Under the pieces are notes generated by a model. That model was not told where the DNA came from and did no database searches. It saw nothing but the letters and a program-made list of their open reading frames with translations. Shown here one piece after another: positions 41,499-50,025 of a stretch of DNA of 64,000 bases. Both the position numbers and the translations under genes were made by a program. This DNA is from Chryseobacterium sediminis (GTDB taxonomy: Bacteria > Bacteroidota > Bacteroidia > Flavobacteriales > Weeksellaceae), in the NCBI RefSeq assembly GCF_008386505.1, contig NZ_VUNZ01000001.1, positions 496,001 through 560,000 of the forward strand, in the 5' to 3' direction. Position 1 is the first letter of the stretch. Each line of letters starts with the position of its first letter.

Positions 41499-42857
41499 CT
41501 ATTTATCTGCTTCAATATTTTGCGTGGCATTTTCCTTTTCAACCAATGTGTAATGGGAGAAAACCCATTCAATGATCTGATTTATTATTTTCATAATCAT
41601 CTCAAATTCAGTGACAGCAGTTACTCCCGGTACCAGCTTCACAACGTTCGGTTTAGGCAATGGCTGTGGTAGAATAAGACCAGTTATCTGAGGGTCAGTT
41701 CCAGTTGCAGGAATACCATTATACATGCCCACATGTTGTACTGATAACTGAAGCATATAATCTTGCAAAGTCGCAGGAGGTGTTTTGATGCTAATCGAGG
41801 AGTTGCTTGAGTGCTGCAGTTGGCCTGGAAGTGATTGGTTTTGTATTCTTGTATAGCTGGCTCCTGATTTTGAAGAATCATCAATAGCCATCTTCTGTAA
41901 AGCATTTAATATGGAAGCTGTCATATTTGTAGTAGCCTGACCATATATTGTTGCAATTTTTTCCAGTTCTGATACCGGCCAAGCATGGGGCACTACGTCC
42001 AGATCATTCCAGTGCATGGTATTCCAGCTTTGGTAAGTGCCTGATTGTTGCTGCCATCCTGGTGGCAACGGTGGAAATTTACTATTGAACAGGCTGGCAA
42101 ATGCTGCTTCACCTGGAGTTGGTCCCGCGGTAGGATATACAAGCGTTACACCGAATGCGTTCAGATCTTTATTTTCTTTCAGATAAAGGGCAAGGGTAGG
42201 TGATAAAGCTCCTGCAAGGCTATGTCCGCAAAATATAATGGCTGTACCCGGATCTGGATTTAAACCTGCAAGAAACTGTTGCAGTGTAGTATTAGGTGAA
42301 GCAGCAGAATTAGGGCTCTCGAGTCCTAAAAGAATACTTACACCAGTCGCAGTACCTTTTGAAATATAAGGGTCACTGCCATTATAAGCTGATGGAGCAA
42401 AATTGGAAGGGTTGTAAGTCGTCCAGTTTACCACTTCTGAAACTGCGAAATCTTCTGTTTCCCAATCATAAAGTGATGATGGATTGGTTGCTGCAATAGC
42501 CACAACATAAGTAGGCAGTGTGGGACCTCCCGGAAATGCAACGGCGTCACATTTAACTACATATAATGCATTATCTGCAACTCCTGTAGGAACTCCCTTT
42601 TCATTTTTTTCTTCAATAAGAGCAGGTCCCCAGACAAGATCCCAGTTTCCTAATACCGGTAGAACTGAAGGATCAGCTGTTGACGGTGTTTTTTGATCCA
42701 TTATTTTAACAGGAGGAACATTGTTAAAATAAAAAGATAAGTCATATTGAAGCTGTTGCTGTAATTGAATACCAAAGCCGTTGTAGCCTCCGGCACGGTT
42801 TGCTAGACCTGCCATACCAAATACTTGTTGATAGGCATCTAAAGATGGATTTGTCAT
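41499..42857 (-). CDS. class 3 lipase-family protein
   Basis: 452 residues, without a signal peptide. The nucleophile elbow IIFCGHSLAGALSPTLALYL places Ser213 in GHSLAG, the fungal-lipase (class 3) form of GxSxG; the later NDLDVVPHAWP holds likely Asp and His. Upstream, KCDAVAFPGGPTLPTYVVAIAAT resembles the oxyanion strand region. It probably hydrolyses lipid esters, and lack of a signal suggests cytoplasmic or T9SS-independent release. First gene of the segment separating pyrH from frr. Confidence 0.85.
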   Translation of the reverse strand: MTNPSLDAYQQVFGMAGLANRAGGYNGFGIQLQQQLQYDLSFYFNNVPPVKIMDQKTPSTADPSVLPVLGNWDLVWGPALIEEKNEKGVPTGVADNALYVVKCDAVAFPGGPTLPTYVVAIAATNPSSLYDWETEDFAVSEVVNWTTYNPSNFAPSAYNGSDPYISKGTATGVSILLGLESPNSAASPNTTLQQFLAGLNPDPGTAIIFCGHSLAGALSPTLALYLKENKDLNAFGVTLVYPTAGPTPGEAAFASLFNSKFPPLPPGWQQQSGTYQSWNTMHWNDLDVVPHAWPVSELEKIATIYGQATTNMTASILNALQKMAIDDSSKSGASYTRIQNQSLPGQLQHSSNSSISIKTPPATLQDYMLQLSVQHVGMYNGIPATGTDPQITGLILPQPLPKPNVVKLVPGVTAVTEFEMIMKIINQIIEWVFSHYTLVEKENATQNIEADK

Positions 42858-43330
42858 AGTGTGATTGGTTTAAAATTAGTCTGTAAAGTGATTATTAATT
42901 TCATATATAAAATTCTCTTTTCCGTGATATTATAATCTCTATTGAGAACTTCATTAAAATGATATAGTAAAATAAGCCATAAAAAATGGCTTGTAAATCA
43001 GTAGAAATAACCAAAGTATTCCATAGGTATTTGTACCTGAAATTCTTCACTTAAGATCATTAAAAACCATCTTCTTTTTTTCAAAGAAAAGACAAGTATA
43101 TAAAATCGAGCTATGAAAATAGCTATTATTAGAAAACAATCATGATTCCGAGCAACAATGGAGAAAGTAGAGGTAAGGAATGTGGATAAAATGAAAGAGG
43201 AAATTAAGAAAGAAATGCTTGTTCCCGAAAAAGAAATTGTGAAAATCCGGTATAAATATTTTTATATTAAATTTAATTTCATTATATTAGAGATAAAGGT
43301 GCTATTGCCAGAACTAAAAAAATCTCGAAT
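42858..43330. other. AT-rich intergenic stretch
   Basis: 473 bases. It contains the lipase promoter side, a 7-bp hairpin AAGCCAT/ATGGCTT at 42974-42992 without T run, and a 66-codon open frame at 43158 that I do not accept as a gene. Nothing else of note. Confidence 0.4.
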
Positions 43331-43522
43331 ATGGAGCAGATTATTTATGGTCACATAATCAAAGTGATCGAACTGGAGGGAAGAGATAGTTTTCCCTATG
43401 AGGAAATGGTTGAATTGTTTGGTTTAAATCTCCAACAATACCAAAATTTAGCGAAAAAAGCAAGATCGTATAACTTGAGGTCGCTTATAACGAAACAAAC
43501 AATATTCTTTAAAAAGATTTAA
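43331..43522 (+). CDS. small hypothetical protein, HTH-like
   Basis: 63 residues. The segment FPYEEMVELFGLNLQQYQNLAKKARSYNL, read as two helices with a turn at FGLN, could be a small helix-turn-helix, but no family is recognised. Real expression is supported by a terminator that begins eight bases after the stop codon. Located between the lipase gene and a decayed gene in the pyrH-frr insert. Confidence 0.45.
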   Translation: MEQIIYGHIIKVIELEGRDSFPYEEMVELFGLNLQQYQNLAKKARSYNLRSLITKQTIFFKKI

Positions 43523-43529
43523 GTATGAC

Positions 43530-43556
43530 AGCCTTCTCTTTGAGAGGGCTTTTTGT
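43530..43556 (+). terminator. terminator after the 63-residue gene
   Basis: AGCCTTCTC and GAGAGGGCT form a 9-bp stem with one G-T pair and a 3-base loop, then TTTTTG. Confidence 0.75.
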
Positions 43557-43857
43557 TATATTTATGAGAAAACTAAAAATAATGTAAATGCCATATGAGG
43601 AAATCATTGGTTGGGTAGGGGCTCAGCTGTTATTATTTCAGGAGTAAGTGCGTGGATAGGACAGTTATTACGGTAATACTCTAAGGCGCTATAAAACTTT
43701 CTCTCATATTCTAATTGCTAATTTAGTAATATATTTCAATTTTAAATGAATTATTTACTTCTCGTAGCAAAACATTTTAATTGTGCAATCAGTATTAATA
43801 CGGGTTTCCGTAAAAGTGCATATTTAGAATATTTCTATATTTGTCAGAAAATAACAC
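43557..43857. other. stretch with gene remnant
   Basis: About 300 bases holding the frameshifted fragment at 43588-43676 and AT-rich DNA up to the 183-residue gene; no other signal seen. Confidence 0.4.
43588..43676 (+). pseudogene. frameshifted fragment of a small membrane protein gene
   Basis: ATG at 43588 reads MPYEEIIGWVGAQ and then leaves frame with LLLFQE and a stop. From 43626 the +2 frame continues as AVIISGVSAWIGQLLR before a stop, restoring a membrane-helix-like sequence. The promoter-proximal DNA (TATATTTATGAGAAAACTAA) resembles that before the 243-residue gene at 44512. It appears to be a truncated, frameshifted gene remnant. Confidence 0.45.
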
Positions 43858-44409
43858 ATGAAATTTGCTTTTATTCTCATGCTTATGCTTTCCGGATTGC
43901 TGGCTGCACAAGAACTACAGAGTGATAGTTTGAAAAGAGATTTTAAAAAATACGAAAGAGATGATGAACTCTATCTCGGATATGAAAAAGCTAAACATCA
44001 ATTTGATAGTTTGAAACTTTACAATAAAAATATTGAATTAAGAGAACTTAAAAGGAAAGCAGTGAAGGAAGCCTACGGTAAATTACTAAATCTGGAAAGT
44101 TATAGTAGCTTGAAAGTACAAAATGCATTATTAAATGATTATTTTGTCAAATATAAAGAAGGTCCTTTAACTAAGAAATTTAATACCAGAGAGGAAGTTG
44201 AAAAAAGAATAGGTTTATATGACGAGGCATTTGCTGCGACTATAGGTTTAATGTATCTAGAAAGTAGCAAGGAACATATGGAATTGCAAGTAAAAATATT
44301 TAATGATTACATTGAAAAAAATCTAAAAAGATTGGGCTTAACTAGAAAGGAGTTTGATGCATTATCTGAAAATGACAGGGAAGCACTTTGGAAGGAATTT
44401 AAAAAATAG
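43858..44409 (+). CDS. secreted hypothetical protein
   Basis: 183 residues with a signal peptide (MKFAFILMLMLSGLLAAQ, mature start ELQSDS). The mature part is predicted helical and rich in Lys and Glu, ending LTRKEFDALSENDREALWKEFKK. No family recognised. Predicted periplasmic or surface. Same strand as the two-gene membrane module that begins about 100 bases later, but separated from it by a promoter-like element. Confidence 0.65.
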   Translation: MKFAFILMLMLSGLLAAQELQSDSLKRDFKKYERDDELYLGYEKAKHQFDSLKLYNKNIELRELKRKAVKEAYGKLLNLESYSSLKVQNALLNDYFVKYKEGPLTKKFNTREEVEKRIGLYDEAFAATIGLMYLESSKEHMELQVKIFNDYIEKNLKRLGLTRKEFDALSENDREALWKEFKK

Positions 44410-44488
44410 AAAATACTCTCAATACTTTTTAGTTAAATAAGTAAAAACAAACCATGGAGTATGGCGGTCTCTTTTTGGAGGCTTTTGC

Positions 44489-44496
44489 TATATTTG
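44489..44496 (+). promoter_or_regulatory. -7 element TATATTTG of the membrane module
   Basis: Perfect TANNTTTG, 15 bases before the ATG at 44512. The same block, followed by GAGAAAACTAA, recurs at 43557 before the gene remnant, with one added base. No clear -33. Confidence 0.5.
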
Positions 44497-44511
44497 AGAA
44501 AACTAATAATT

Positions 44512-45243
44512 ATGAGTAATCAAATGATATTTCCAGACCTACAAACGGCTAGGAATTATGTAAAGCTTCATGCATACGGAGCTTTTGAAGATCTTTTGAA
44601 AGATTTAAAATTAGATACAAAGACAATATCAGTGTTGGATCAAGACGAATTAGAGGAAAAGCTTGTTATGATAGATGAGCTTTTGTCAAATGAAGACTTC
44701 ATTAACAAGCACTCTTTCGTATATACAAATAAAGAGAATTTTAGCATTACCAATATTGGCGAAAACTTTACAGGATTTAATGTATCTATAAAATATAAAC
44801 TGAATGATATTAAAGAATACATACAGATAAGAATAAATCAGTTAAAAAGGTTATCAAGAGTTAAATCGATAAATGAACTTGTGGATGGGCTTCCAGAAAA
44901 TAGTGTTAAAGAAAATCTTCTAAGGGAAATTAAAGATTTAAAACATCAAAACGAAATAAGTGATCAGTTACTTAAACAACATCAACAAATCAAAAGTGAT
45001 ATAAATTCAGAGAAGGAATTTTTGACGGCAAAAACACAATCATGGAAAGATAAATCTGATATTATTCTCAAGTTTTTGGATCGTGAATCTATCGCATCAA
45101 TCATTGGATCTGTTCTACTTTTATTTATGGGGATCTGCCTATTAGTTATGATGTTTCTTGGACGGGAGCCAATAAAGATTGTTGAAAGCGCTTTCCTGCT
45201 AATTCTGGGGTATTTCTTTGGACATTCAAAAAATAACAAATAA
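44512..45243 (+). CDS. membrane protein, first gene of putative Abi module
   Basis: 243 residues from the ATG at 44512; the frame to 44461 runs over the -7 element and is rejected. Residues 1-170 are soluble and helical with a charged coiled region (LKHQNEISDQLLKQHQQIKS). Two membrane helices near the end (SIIGSVLLLFMGICLLVMMF and IVESAFLLILGYFFG) leave a short tail. No family recognised. Its stop is immediately followed by the ATG of the AbiC-like gene, so the two products are probably made together and may act as one complex. Confidence 0.6.
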   Translation: MSNQMIFPDLQTARNYVKLHAYGAFEDLLKDLKLDTKTISVLDQDELEEKLVMIDELLSNEDFINKHSFVYTNKENFSITNIGENFTGFNVSIKYKLNDIKEYIQIRINQLKRLSRVKSINELVDGLPENSVKENLLREIKDLKHQNEISDQLLKQHQQIKSDINSEKEFLTAKTQSWKDKSDIILKFLDRESIASIIGSVLLLFMGICLLVMMFLGREPIKIVESAFLLILGYFFGHSKNNK

Positions 45244-46125
45244 ATGAAGAATAATAATTGGGTTCTCTGGCTCTGGCTTATCGGATTAGGTTCTATTGCC
45301 TTTATGAGCTTCACATTATGGCAAAACTATTTGTATGCCACGAGCCTTGGTAAGGAATATCAGGGACTTTTTGGGGACATGTTTGGGGCCTCAAATGCAT
45401 TGTTTACAGGATTGTCATTTGTGGGTGTTATTATAGCTATTCGTTTACAGAGTCAGGAACTCAAACTTCAAAGAAAAGAACTGGAATTGACTAGAAATGA
45501 AATGGAGTTGACAAGGGATGAATTTGTCATTCAGAATTCAACTATGAAACTCCAACAGTTTGAAAATACCTTTTTTCAGATGCTATCACTATTCCATGAA
45601 AATACGCAACAAATATCCTCTAATAACAAAGCCCATCCATATAGCGGTAAAGGTATATTTAAACTGTTATTCGATATGGTATCACTAAGCCTTGAAAAAA
45701 CATTAAAAGATAGATTTTATCGGGAAGAGAGTTGTGATATATATGATGATTTTGAATATGTGCGCGAAGCAAAGATTAATGAAGTATCAAAATGGCAGTA
45801 TTTGAAAATATTTAAACTACATTTTTCGATTTATGAAGATGATTTAAATCCATATTTTACAACACTTTATAATATACTGAAACTGATAGATAAAGCTGAA
45901 GTAGTAGACAAACAGTATTATGTATCAATTATTAATTCACAATTTACTAGGTTGGAAAAACTGACTGTATTTTATTTCACTATATCAAATAATATAGATA
46001 ATGACTTCAGGAAACTTGTTGAAAATTTTAATTTACTAGATGGAATAAGGGAGAGTATGGTAATAAACAAGGAGATTTATGAAGCATATAAACCTAATTT
46101 AAATAACAAACTTTTATTGCTGTAA
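45244..46125 (+). CDS. putative phage abortive infection protein (putAbiC-like)
   Basis: 293 residues. Two membrane helices at about 7-27 and 48-70, then a heptad-like coil (ELKLQRKELELTRNEMELTR), then FENTFFQMLSLFHENTQQIS, which resembles the hallmark of the putative AbiC family (membrane helices, coil, F..TFF.L...H). The C-terminal 170 residues are helical with YNILKLIDKAEV and YYVSIINSQFTRLEKL, also typical. Such proteins are thought to stop phage growth by killing the infected cell; mechanism unknown. It starts directly after the preceding stop codon. Confidence 0.6.
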   Translation: MKNNNWVLWLWLIGLGSIAFMSFTLWQNYLYATSLGKEYQGLFGDMFGASNALFTGLSFVGVIIAIRLQSQELKLQRKELELTRNEMELTRDEFVIQNSTMKLQQFENTFFQMLSLFHENTQQISSNNKAHPYSGKGIFKLLFDMVSLSLEKTLKDRFYREESCDIYDDFEYVREAKINEVSKWQYLKIFKLHFSIYEDDLNPYFTTLYNILKLIDKAEVVDKQYYVSIINSQFTRLEKLTVFYFTISNNIDNDFRKLVENFNLLDGIRESMVINKEIYEAYKPNLNNKLLLL

Positions 46126-46512
46126 AATTAAACTGTCATTTAACTTATATAATCTTAAATTATAAAAAAAAACAAAAGGTACAAATTATATATCTTTTAA
46201 TATAGAACAAGAAAGCCCCGGATGTCAGAGCTATGTTTTACATTGATAAGCTGTGGGTCTTGCAAATTAAAACAACCATTTATAATCAATTTATTAAGTA
46301 TTTGTTTTTAACAAAAAAGGATTTGCAAATGAAAATACAGAAGCCAGTCTTACCAAAATATGGAAATAATCATTATTTTTGCAGCACTGAATAGTAAAAA
46401 ATAGTAAAAAAACAGTAAAAAACAGCTTAAAAACAGGCTATTTAGAAAACTTAACTATTTGATTATCAGTGGATATAAAAATATGTGTAATTTATCAAAC
46501 TTTAATATAATA
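46126..46512. other. intergenic region before frr
   Basis: 387 bases: a -7-like TATTTTTG at 46374-46381, then a degenerate tandem repeat of A(T/C)AGTAAAAAA units at 46392-46440. No ORF. The first 200 bases show no structure I can name. Confidence 0.45.
46392..46440 (+). repeat. degenerate 10-11 bp tandem repeat
   Basis: About four to five units: ATAGTAAAAA, ATAGTAAAAAA, ACAGTAAAAA, ACAGCTTAAAA, ACAGG. Located between the putative promoter and the start of frr, so it would be in the leader RNA. Confidence 0.5.
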
Positions 46513-47067
46513 ATGGAAGAATTAGATCTTATATTAGAATCTGTAAAACAAGACATGGATGCAGCTGTAAAGCACTTGGACCACGCATTTCAAAGAATTA
46601 GAGCAGGACGTGCTTCTACGGCAATGGTTCAGGATGTAATGGTAGAATATTACGGAGCGCCAACTCCTATCAACCAGGTTGCCAATGTTTCTGTTCCGGA
46701 TGCAATGACAATCTCTATTCAACCTTGGGACAGAACTGCAATCAATGCGATTGAAAAAGCGATCATCAATTCAAACTTAGGTTTTGCACCTTCTAATAAT
46801 GGAGAAAACATTATTCTGAATGTTCCGCCTTTAACGGAGGAAAGAAGAAAAGAACTTGCAAAACAGGCTAAAGTGGAAGCTGAGCAGACTAAAGTAACTG
46901 TAAGAAACGCAAGACAGGACGGTTTGAAAGAACTTAAAAAATTAGACGGGGTTTCTGAAGATGTTGTAAAAGGAGTGGAAGAAGAAATCCAGACTTATAC
47001 AGACAAATATGTAAAGCTTTGTGACGAGCATCTTAAGACAAAAGAAGCTGAAATTATGAAAGTATAA
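46513..47067 (+). CDS. frr: ribosome recycling factor
   Basis: 184 residues from the ATG at 46513; the longer frame to 46459 adds residues foreign to the family. Typical segments: ILESVKQDMDAAVKHLDHAF, RIRAGRASTAMVQDVMVEYYG, ISIQPWDRTAINAIEKAI and PPLTEERRKELAKQAK. RRF with EF-G splits ribosomes after termination. A terminator follows. Usually next to pyrH; here 5.1 kb away. Confidence 0.97.
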   Translation: MEELDLILESVKQDMDAAVKHLDHAFQRIRAGRASTAMVQDVMVEYYGAPTPINQVANVSVPDAMTISIQPWDRTAINAIEKAIINSNLGFAPSNNGENIILNVPPLTEERRKELAKQAKVEAEQTKVTVRNARQDGLKELKKLDGVSEDVVKGVEEEIQTYTDKYVKLCDEHLKTKEAEIMKV

Positions 47068-47091
47068 TTTTCAGTTTTTGAAAAATAGAAG

Positions 47092-47121
47092 AGAGGTTTC
47101 CTGAAGGATACCTCTTTTTTT
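47092..47121 (+). terminator. terminator after frr
   Basis: AGAGGTTTCC and GGATACCTCT pair with one mismatch around TGAA, followed by seven T. Confidence 0.8.
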
Positions 47122-47268
47122 ATTGATTTTTTGCTTTTATTTCCATTTTTGCAATGCAATGCATTCTTGTTCCATACTATATTGAGAAGTATTTACGTTC
47201 ACTTATTATATTATTAAAACTATTCTTGTACTTTTATAAAAGATACAACGGAATTAAACATTAAAGTG

Positions 47269-48327
47269 ATGACAAAGATTATTGGTGTAGGCAATTACAT
47301 CCCATCGGAAACGATAACTAATTTATTTTTTGATAAACATATTTTTCTTAATGAAAAGGGGGTATTATTAAATGAAAATAATACATCTATTACAGATAAG
47401 TTAAAAAAAATTACAGGTATTGAAGAAAGAAGATATGCCCATAGTACAGAGGTTACTTCAGATCTTGGATTTATCGCGGCTAAGGCTGCTATTGAGAATG
47501 CAGGAATAGATCCTGAAACATTAGACTATATTATTTTTGCCCATAATTTTGGGGACGTTCGTTTTGGAACGGTTCAGTCCGATGCAGTTCCAAGTCTTGC
47601 GGCAAGAGTAAAACATTTATTAGGAATAAGAAATAACTTCTGTGTGGCGTATGATGTTCTCTTTGGATGTCCAGGCTGGATTGAAGGGGTGATACAGGCT
47701 AATGCATTTATTAAAGCCGGTATTGCAAAACGATGTCTGGTGATTGGCGGAGAGACTCTTTCCCGTGTAGTGGATATCCATGACAGAGACAGTATGATCT
47801 ATGCTGATGGAGCAGGAGCCGCTGTACTGGAATGTAATAATGATGATGATTCAGGAATAAAGGCCCATTTGTCAGCTTCTTATACCTTTGAGGAGAAAGA
47901 TTATCTGTATTTTGGGAAATCTTACAATAATGAAAAATGCCCGGATACAAAATACATCAAAATGGATGGGCGAAAGATTTATGAATTTGCCTTGGTAAAT
48001 GTTCCTGATGCCATGAAAAAATGTCTGGACAGCAGTGGATATACCATCTGTGAATTAAATAAAATAATCATTCATCAGGCCAATGAAAAAATGGATGAGG
48101 CTATTGTTAACAGGTTTTACCAATTGTATAATACACCGGTTCCTGAAAATATAATGCCTATGGTGATTCATAAACTGGGAAACAGCAGTGTGGCTACCAT
48201 TCCGTCTTTACTGACGATGATTTTAAAGGATGAACTGGAACATCATAAAATCAAGAAAGGGGATGTGGTGTTATTTGCTTCTGTAGGAGCCGGAATGAAT
48301 ATTAATGCCTTTGTTTATAAATTTTAA
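47269..48327 (+). CDS. 3-oxoacyl-ACP synthase III-like enzyme
   Basis: 352 residues from the ATG at 47269 (a GTG directly before it is an alternative). The thiolase-fold triad is complete: Cys134 in DVLFGCPGWIEG, His269 in KIIIHQANEK and Asn305 in HKLGNSSVATIP. It condenses an acyl-CoA starter with malonyl-ACP, or acts as a KAS III-like acyltransferase. It stands alone without fab neighbours, so a side pathway such as a secondary lipid or polyene is as likely as fatty-acid initiation. Confidence 0.88.
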   Translation: MTKIIGVGNYIPSETITNLFFDKHIFLNEKGVLLNENNTSITDKLKKITGIEERRYAHSTEVTSDLGFIAAKAAIENAGIDPETLDYIIFAHNFGDVRFGTVQSDAVPSLAARVKHLLGIRNNFCVAYDVLFGCPGWIEGVIQANAFIKAGIAKRCLVIGGETLSRVVDIHDRDSMIYADGAGAAVLECNNDDDSGIKAHLSASYTFEEKDYLYFGKSYNNEKCPDTKYIKMDGRKIYEFALVNVPDAMKKCLDSSGYTICELNKIIIHQANEKMDEAIVNRFYQLYNTPVPENIMPMVIHKLGNSSVATIPSLLTMILKDELEHHKIKKGDVVLFASVGAGMNINAFVYKF

Positions 48328-48382
48328 GCTTATCACGAAGAAAACTGAAGTTATGAAACATAATTTTTAGTTTTAAAATATA

Positions 48383-48413
48383 AAAAGAGGTTTCCATTGG
48401 AAACCTCTTTTGC
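48383..48413. terminator. bidirectional terminator
   Basis: AGAGGTTTCC and GGAAACCTCT form a 10-bp perfect stem with a 3-4 base loop, A run before and T run after. It serves the KAS III gene and the convergent lipoprotein gene. Confidence 0.85.
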
Positions 48414-48415
48414 TT

Positions 48416-49045
48416 TTACAGACATTGTATTGATCCTTTTTGACTTTTATGTTTTAATAAAGATTGATAGGTTTTGAGTAACTCGTCTATATTACACGGA
48501 ATTTCTTTACTCGGAATATTATCTGCTGTTTTTCCTTTTTGATCAGATTTTATGCTGTATTTCTTTTCAAGGCACTTTAGTGGTTTATTATTCTGAAGAT
48601 AAATACGGGTTTCTGTAATATCATCTTTAGTAACAGGCTTTTCCGGAGTACCGCCATCAAAATTCCATACGGTTTCCTGTCTGAATATAAAGAAAGGCTT
48701 TCCATCTTTTATAAAATATTTTTCAGATCCTGAGAAATGGCTGTGTTCTGCGTAAAAATGCTCAATCACTTTAATTTCATTTTTGTCTGAATAAAAAGTA
48801 ACTTCACCCGAAGGTTCATCATTACAATCATAAGTAAATTTTGATTGACTTAGTTTTTTAGTCTCCAATTGTGCCTGAAGAGCTGCGTATTCTTTTTTAA
48901 TCCGATCAATAGGATCCTCCGTTGTGTTGATTTGTGTTGAATCTTTTTCTACGACAGAACTAGTCATTGGAGTAGATTTTACTGCTTTATCATTTTTACA
49001 TGAACAAACAAGAAACAGGCTTGCTGTGAGAAATAAGACTTTCAT
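48416..49045 (-). CDS. hypothetical lipoprotein
   Basis: 209 residues. Lipoprotein signal MKVLFLTASLFLVCSC with Cys16, then a Ser/Thr-rich linker. The rest contains FTYDCNDEPSGEVTFYSDKN and a likely disulfide pair. No family recognised. Monocistronic with a terminator; probable periplasmic-side anchoring. Confidence 0.65.
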   Translation of the reverse strand: MKVLFLTASLFLVCSCKNDKAVKSTPMTSSVVEKDSTQINTTEDPIDRIKKEYAALQAQLETKKLSQSKFTYDCNDEPSGEVTFYSDKNEIKVIEHFYAEHSHFSGSEKYFIKDGKPFFIFRQETVWNFDGGTPEKPVTKDDITETRIYLQNNKPLKCLEKKYSIKSDQKGKTADNIPSKEIPCNIDELLKTYQSLLKHKSQKGSIQCL

Positions 49046-49098
49046 AAGAAAAATAGTTTGGTGGCCGGATAAAAATACAAAAAAAATAAGGTCACAAA

Positions 49099-49129
49099 AA
49101 AGGCTTTCGATTGAAAGCCTGAGTTTTTA
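49099..49129. terminator. terminator after the 263-residue gene
   Basis: AGGCTTTC and GAAAGCCT form an 8-bp stem with loop GATT, A run on the left and T run on the right; it ends the leftward transcript that reads into it. Confidence 0.75.
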
Positions 49130-49918
49130 TTTGCAATTTTCATTATAATCATAGATCACTTCATTGATAATTGAAAGTTTATCTACTGTAGCATTGTTAA
49201 TTTCATCTCGGATAAATTTCCCGAAACCAGTTCTTTTCTTCTCTTCATTTTTAAGAGAACCATATTCTCCTTTCGTAATTTTTGCTTTTACATAAGGGCA
49301 GTCTGAAAGGATGATTTTTGCTTTTGCAGGAGTCAGTTCTTCAACTTTTCCGCCTTTTTTAGAAAAGATATAATTGGGATTTTCTTTTAATCTTTCTGTT
49401 TCTGCATAAGTGATGGCCTGTGAACTGTTTGCTGAAAAAGCTGTGGGATATCCGTACAGTTTATAAACCGTAATTTTCCCCTCTGTTACCACTTCTGCAA
49501 ACTGATCTGTTCTGGAAAGGTTATTGATTGCTTTAAATCCGGCTGCCAAACCTGTCGTACTTTCCGAACTGTTGATAGCTTCTCTCATGTTGGAATATTT
49601 TACAGATTTAAAAACTCTTGGAGTATCCCCTTCATACAACATATATTCTTTGATGTCATCTGTATCGTAAGTTTTAAACCTGATCTTGTTTTTTACCTTA
49701 TCAATATCCGCAATCGCAGCAAATTTTACTTTTAACTGATTTTGCCATGGGCTGGAGTATCCTCCGTGCAGCTGGACAACACCTTCAGTTTTTTTTCCGC
49801 TTTTATCAATAATGTATCCGTATTTTTCACCGTTGTAGGTTCCGTTTTCATCCTGTTCCTGAGCATAGACATTCAGGGAGGCAAGACCGAACAGGCCAAT
49901 AAGTAGTAATTTTTTCAT
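49127..49918 (-). CDS. secreted hypothetical protein
   Basis: 263 residues with signal peptide MKKLLLIGLFGLASLNVYAQ. The mature protein reads NGEKYGYIIDKSGKKTEGVV and VKFAAIADIDKVKNKIRFK, a beta-rich start, then YPTAFSANSSQAITYAETER. No family recognised; no C-terminal T9SS sorting domain seen. Monocistronic with its own terminator. Predicted periplasmic or surface. Confidence 0.65.
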   Translation of the reverse strand: MKKLLLIGLFGLASLNVYAQEQDENGTYNGEKYGYIIDKSGKKTEGVVQLHGGYSSPWQNQLKVKFAAIADIDKVKNKIRFKTYDTDDIKEYMLYEGDTPRVFKSVKYSNMREAINSSESTTGLAAGFKAINNLSRTDQFAEVVTEGKITVYKLYGYPTAFSANSSQAITYAETERLKENPNYIFSKKGGKVEELTPAKAKIILSDCPYVKAKITKGEYGSLKNEEKKRTGFGKFIRDEINNATVDKLSIINEVIYDYNENCK

Positions 49919-49974
49919 GGTATTGTTTTTAATTCCAGCAAATATAATTTTTTAAATCCAAAATAACTCAACAA

Positions 49975-50004
49975 AAAAAGCTCCGATTTTTTCGGAGCTT
50001 TTTA
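49975..50004 (-). terminator. terminator after the LptF/LptG-type gene
   Basis: AAGCTCCGA and TCGGAGCTT form a 9-bp stem with a T-rich loop and flanking A and T runs; it lies 22 bases after the permease stop. Confidence 0.8.
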
Positions 50005-50025
50005 CTTTTATAATTTACATCAGAA

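Noticed and set aside
43158..43358. 66-codon open frame on the plus strand
   Set aside because: Lys/Glu- then Tyr/Phe/Ile-rich composition follows the AT-rich DNA, no leader or terminator supports it, and it overlaps the better supported 63-residue gene.
46225..46300. possible CRISPR repeat or tracrRNA-like stretch
   Set aside because: Occurs only once, no regularly spaced copies and no cas genes in the window.
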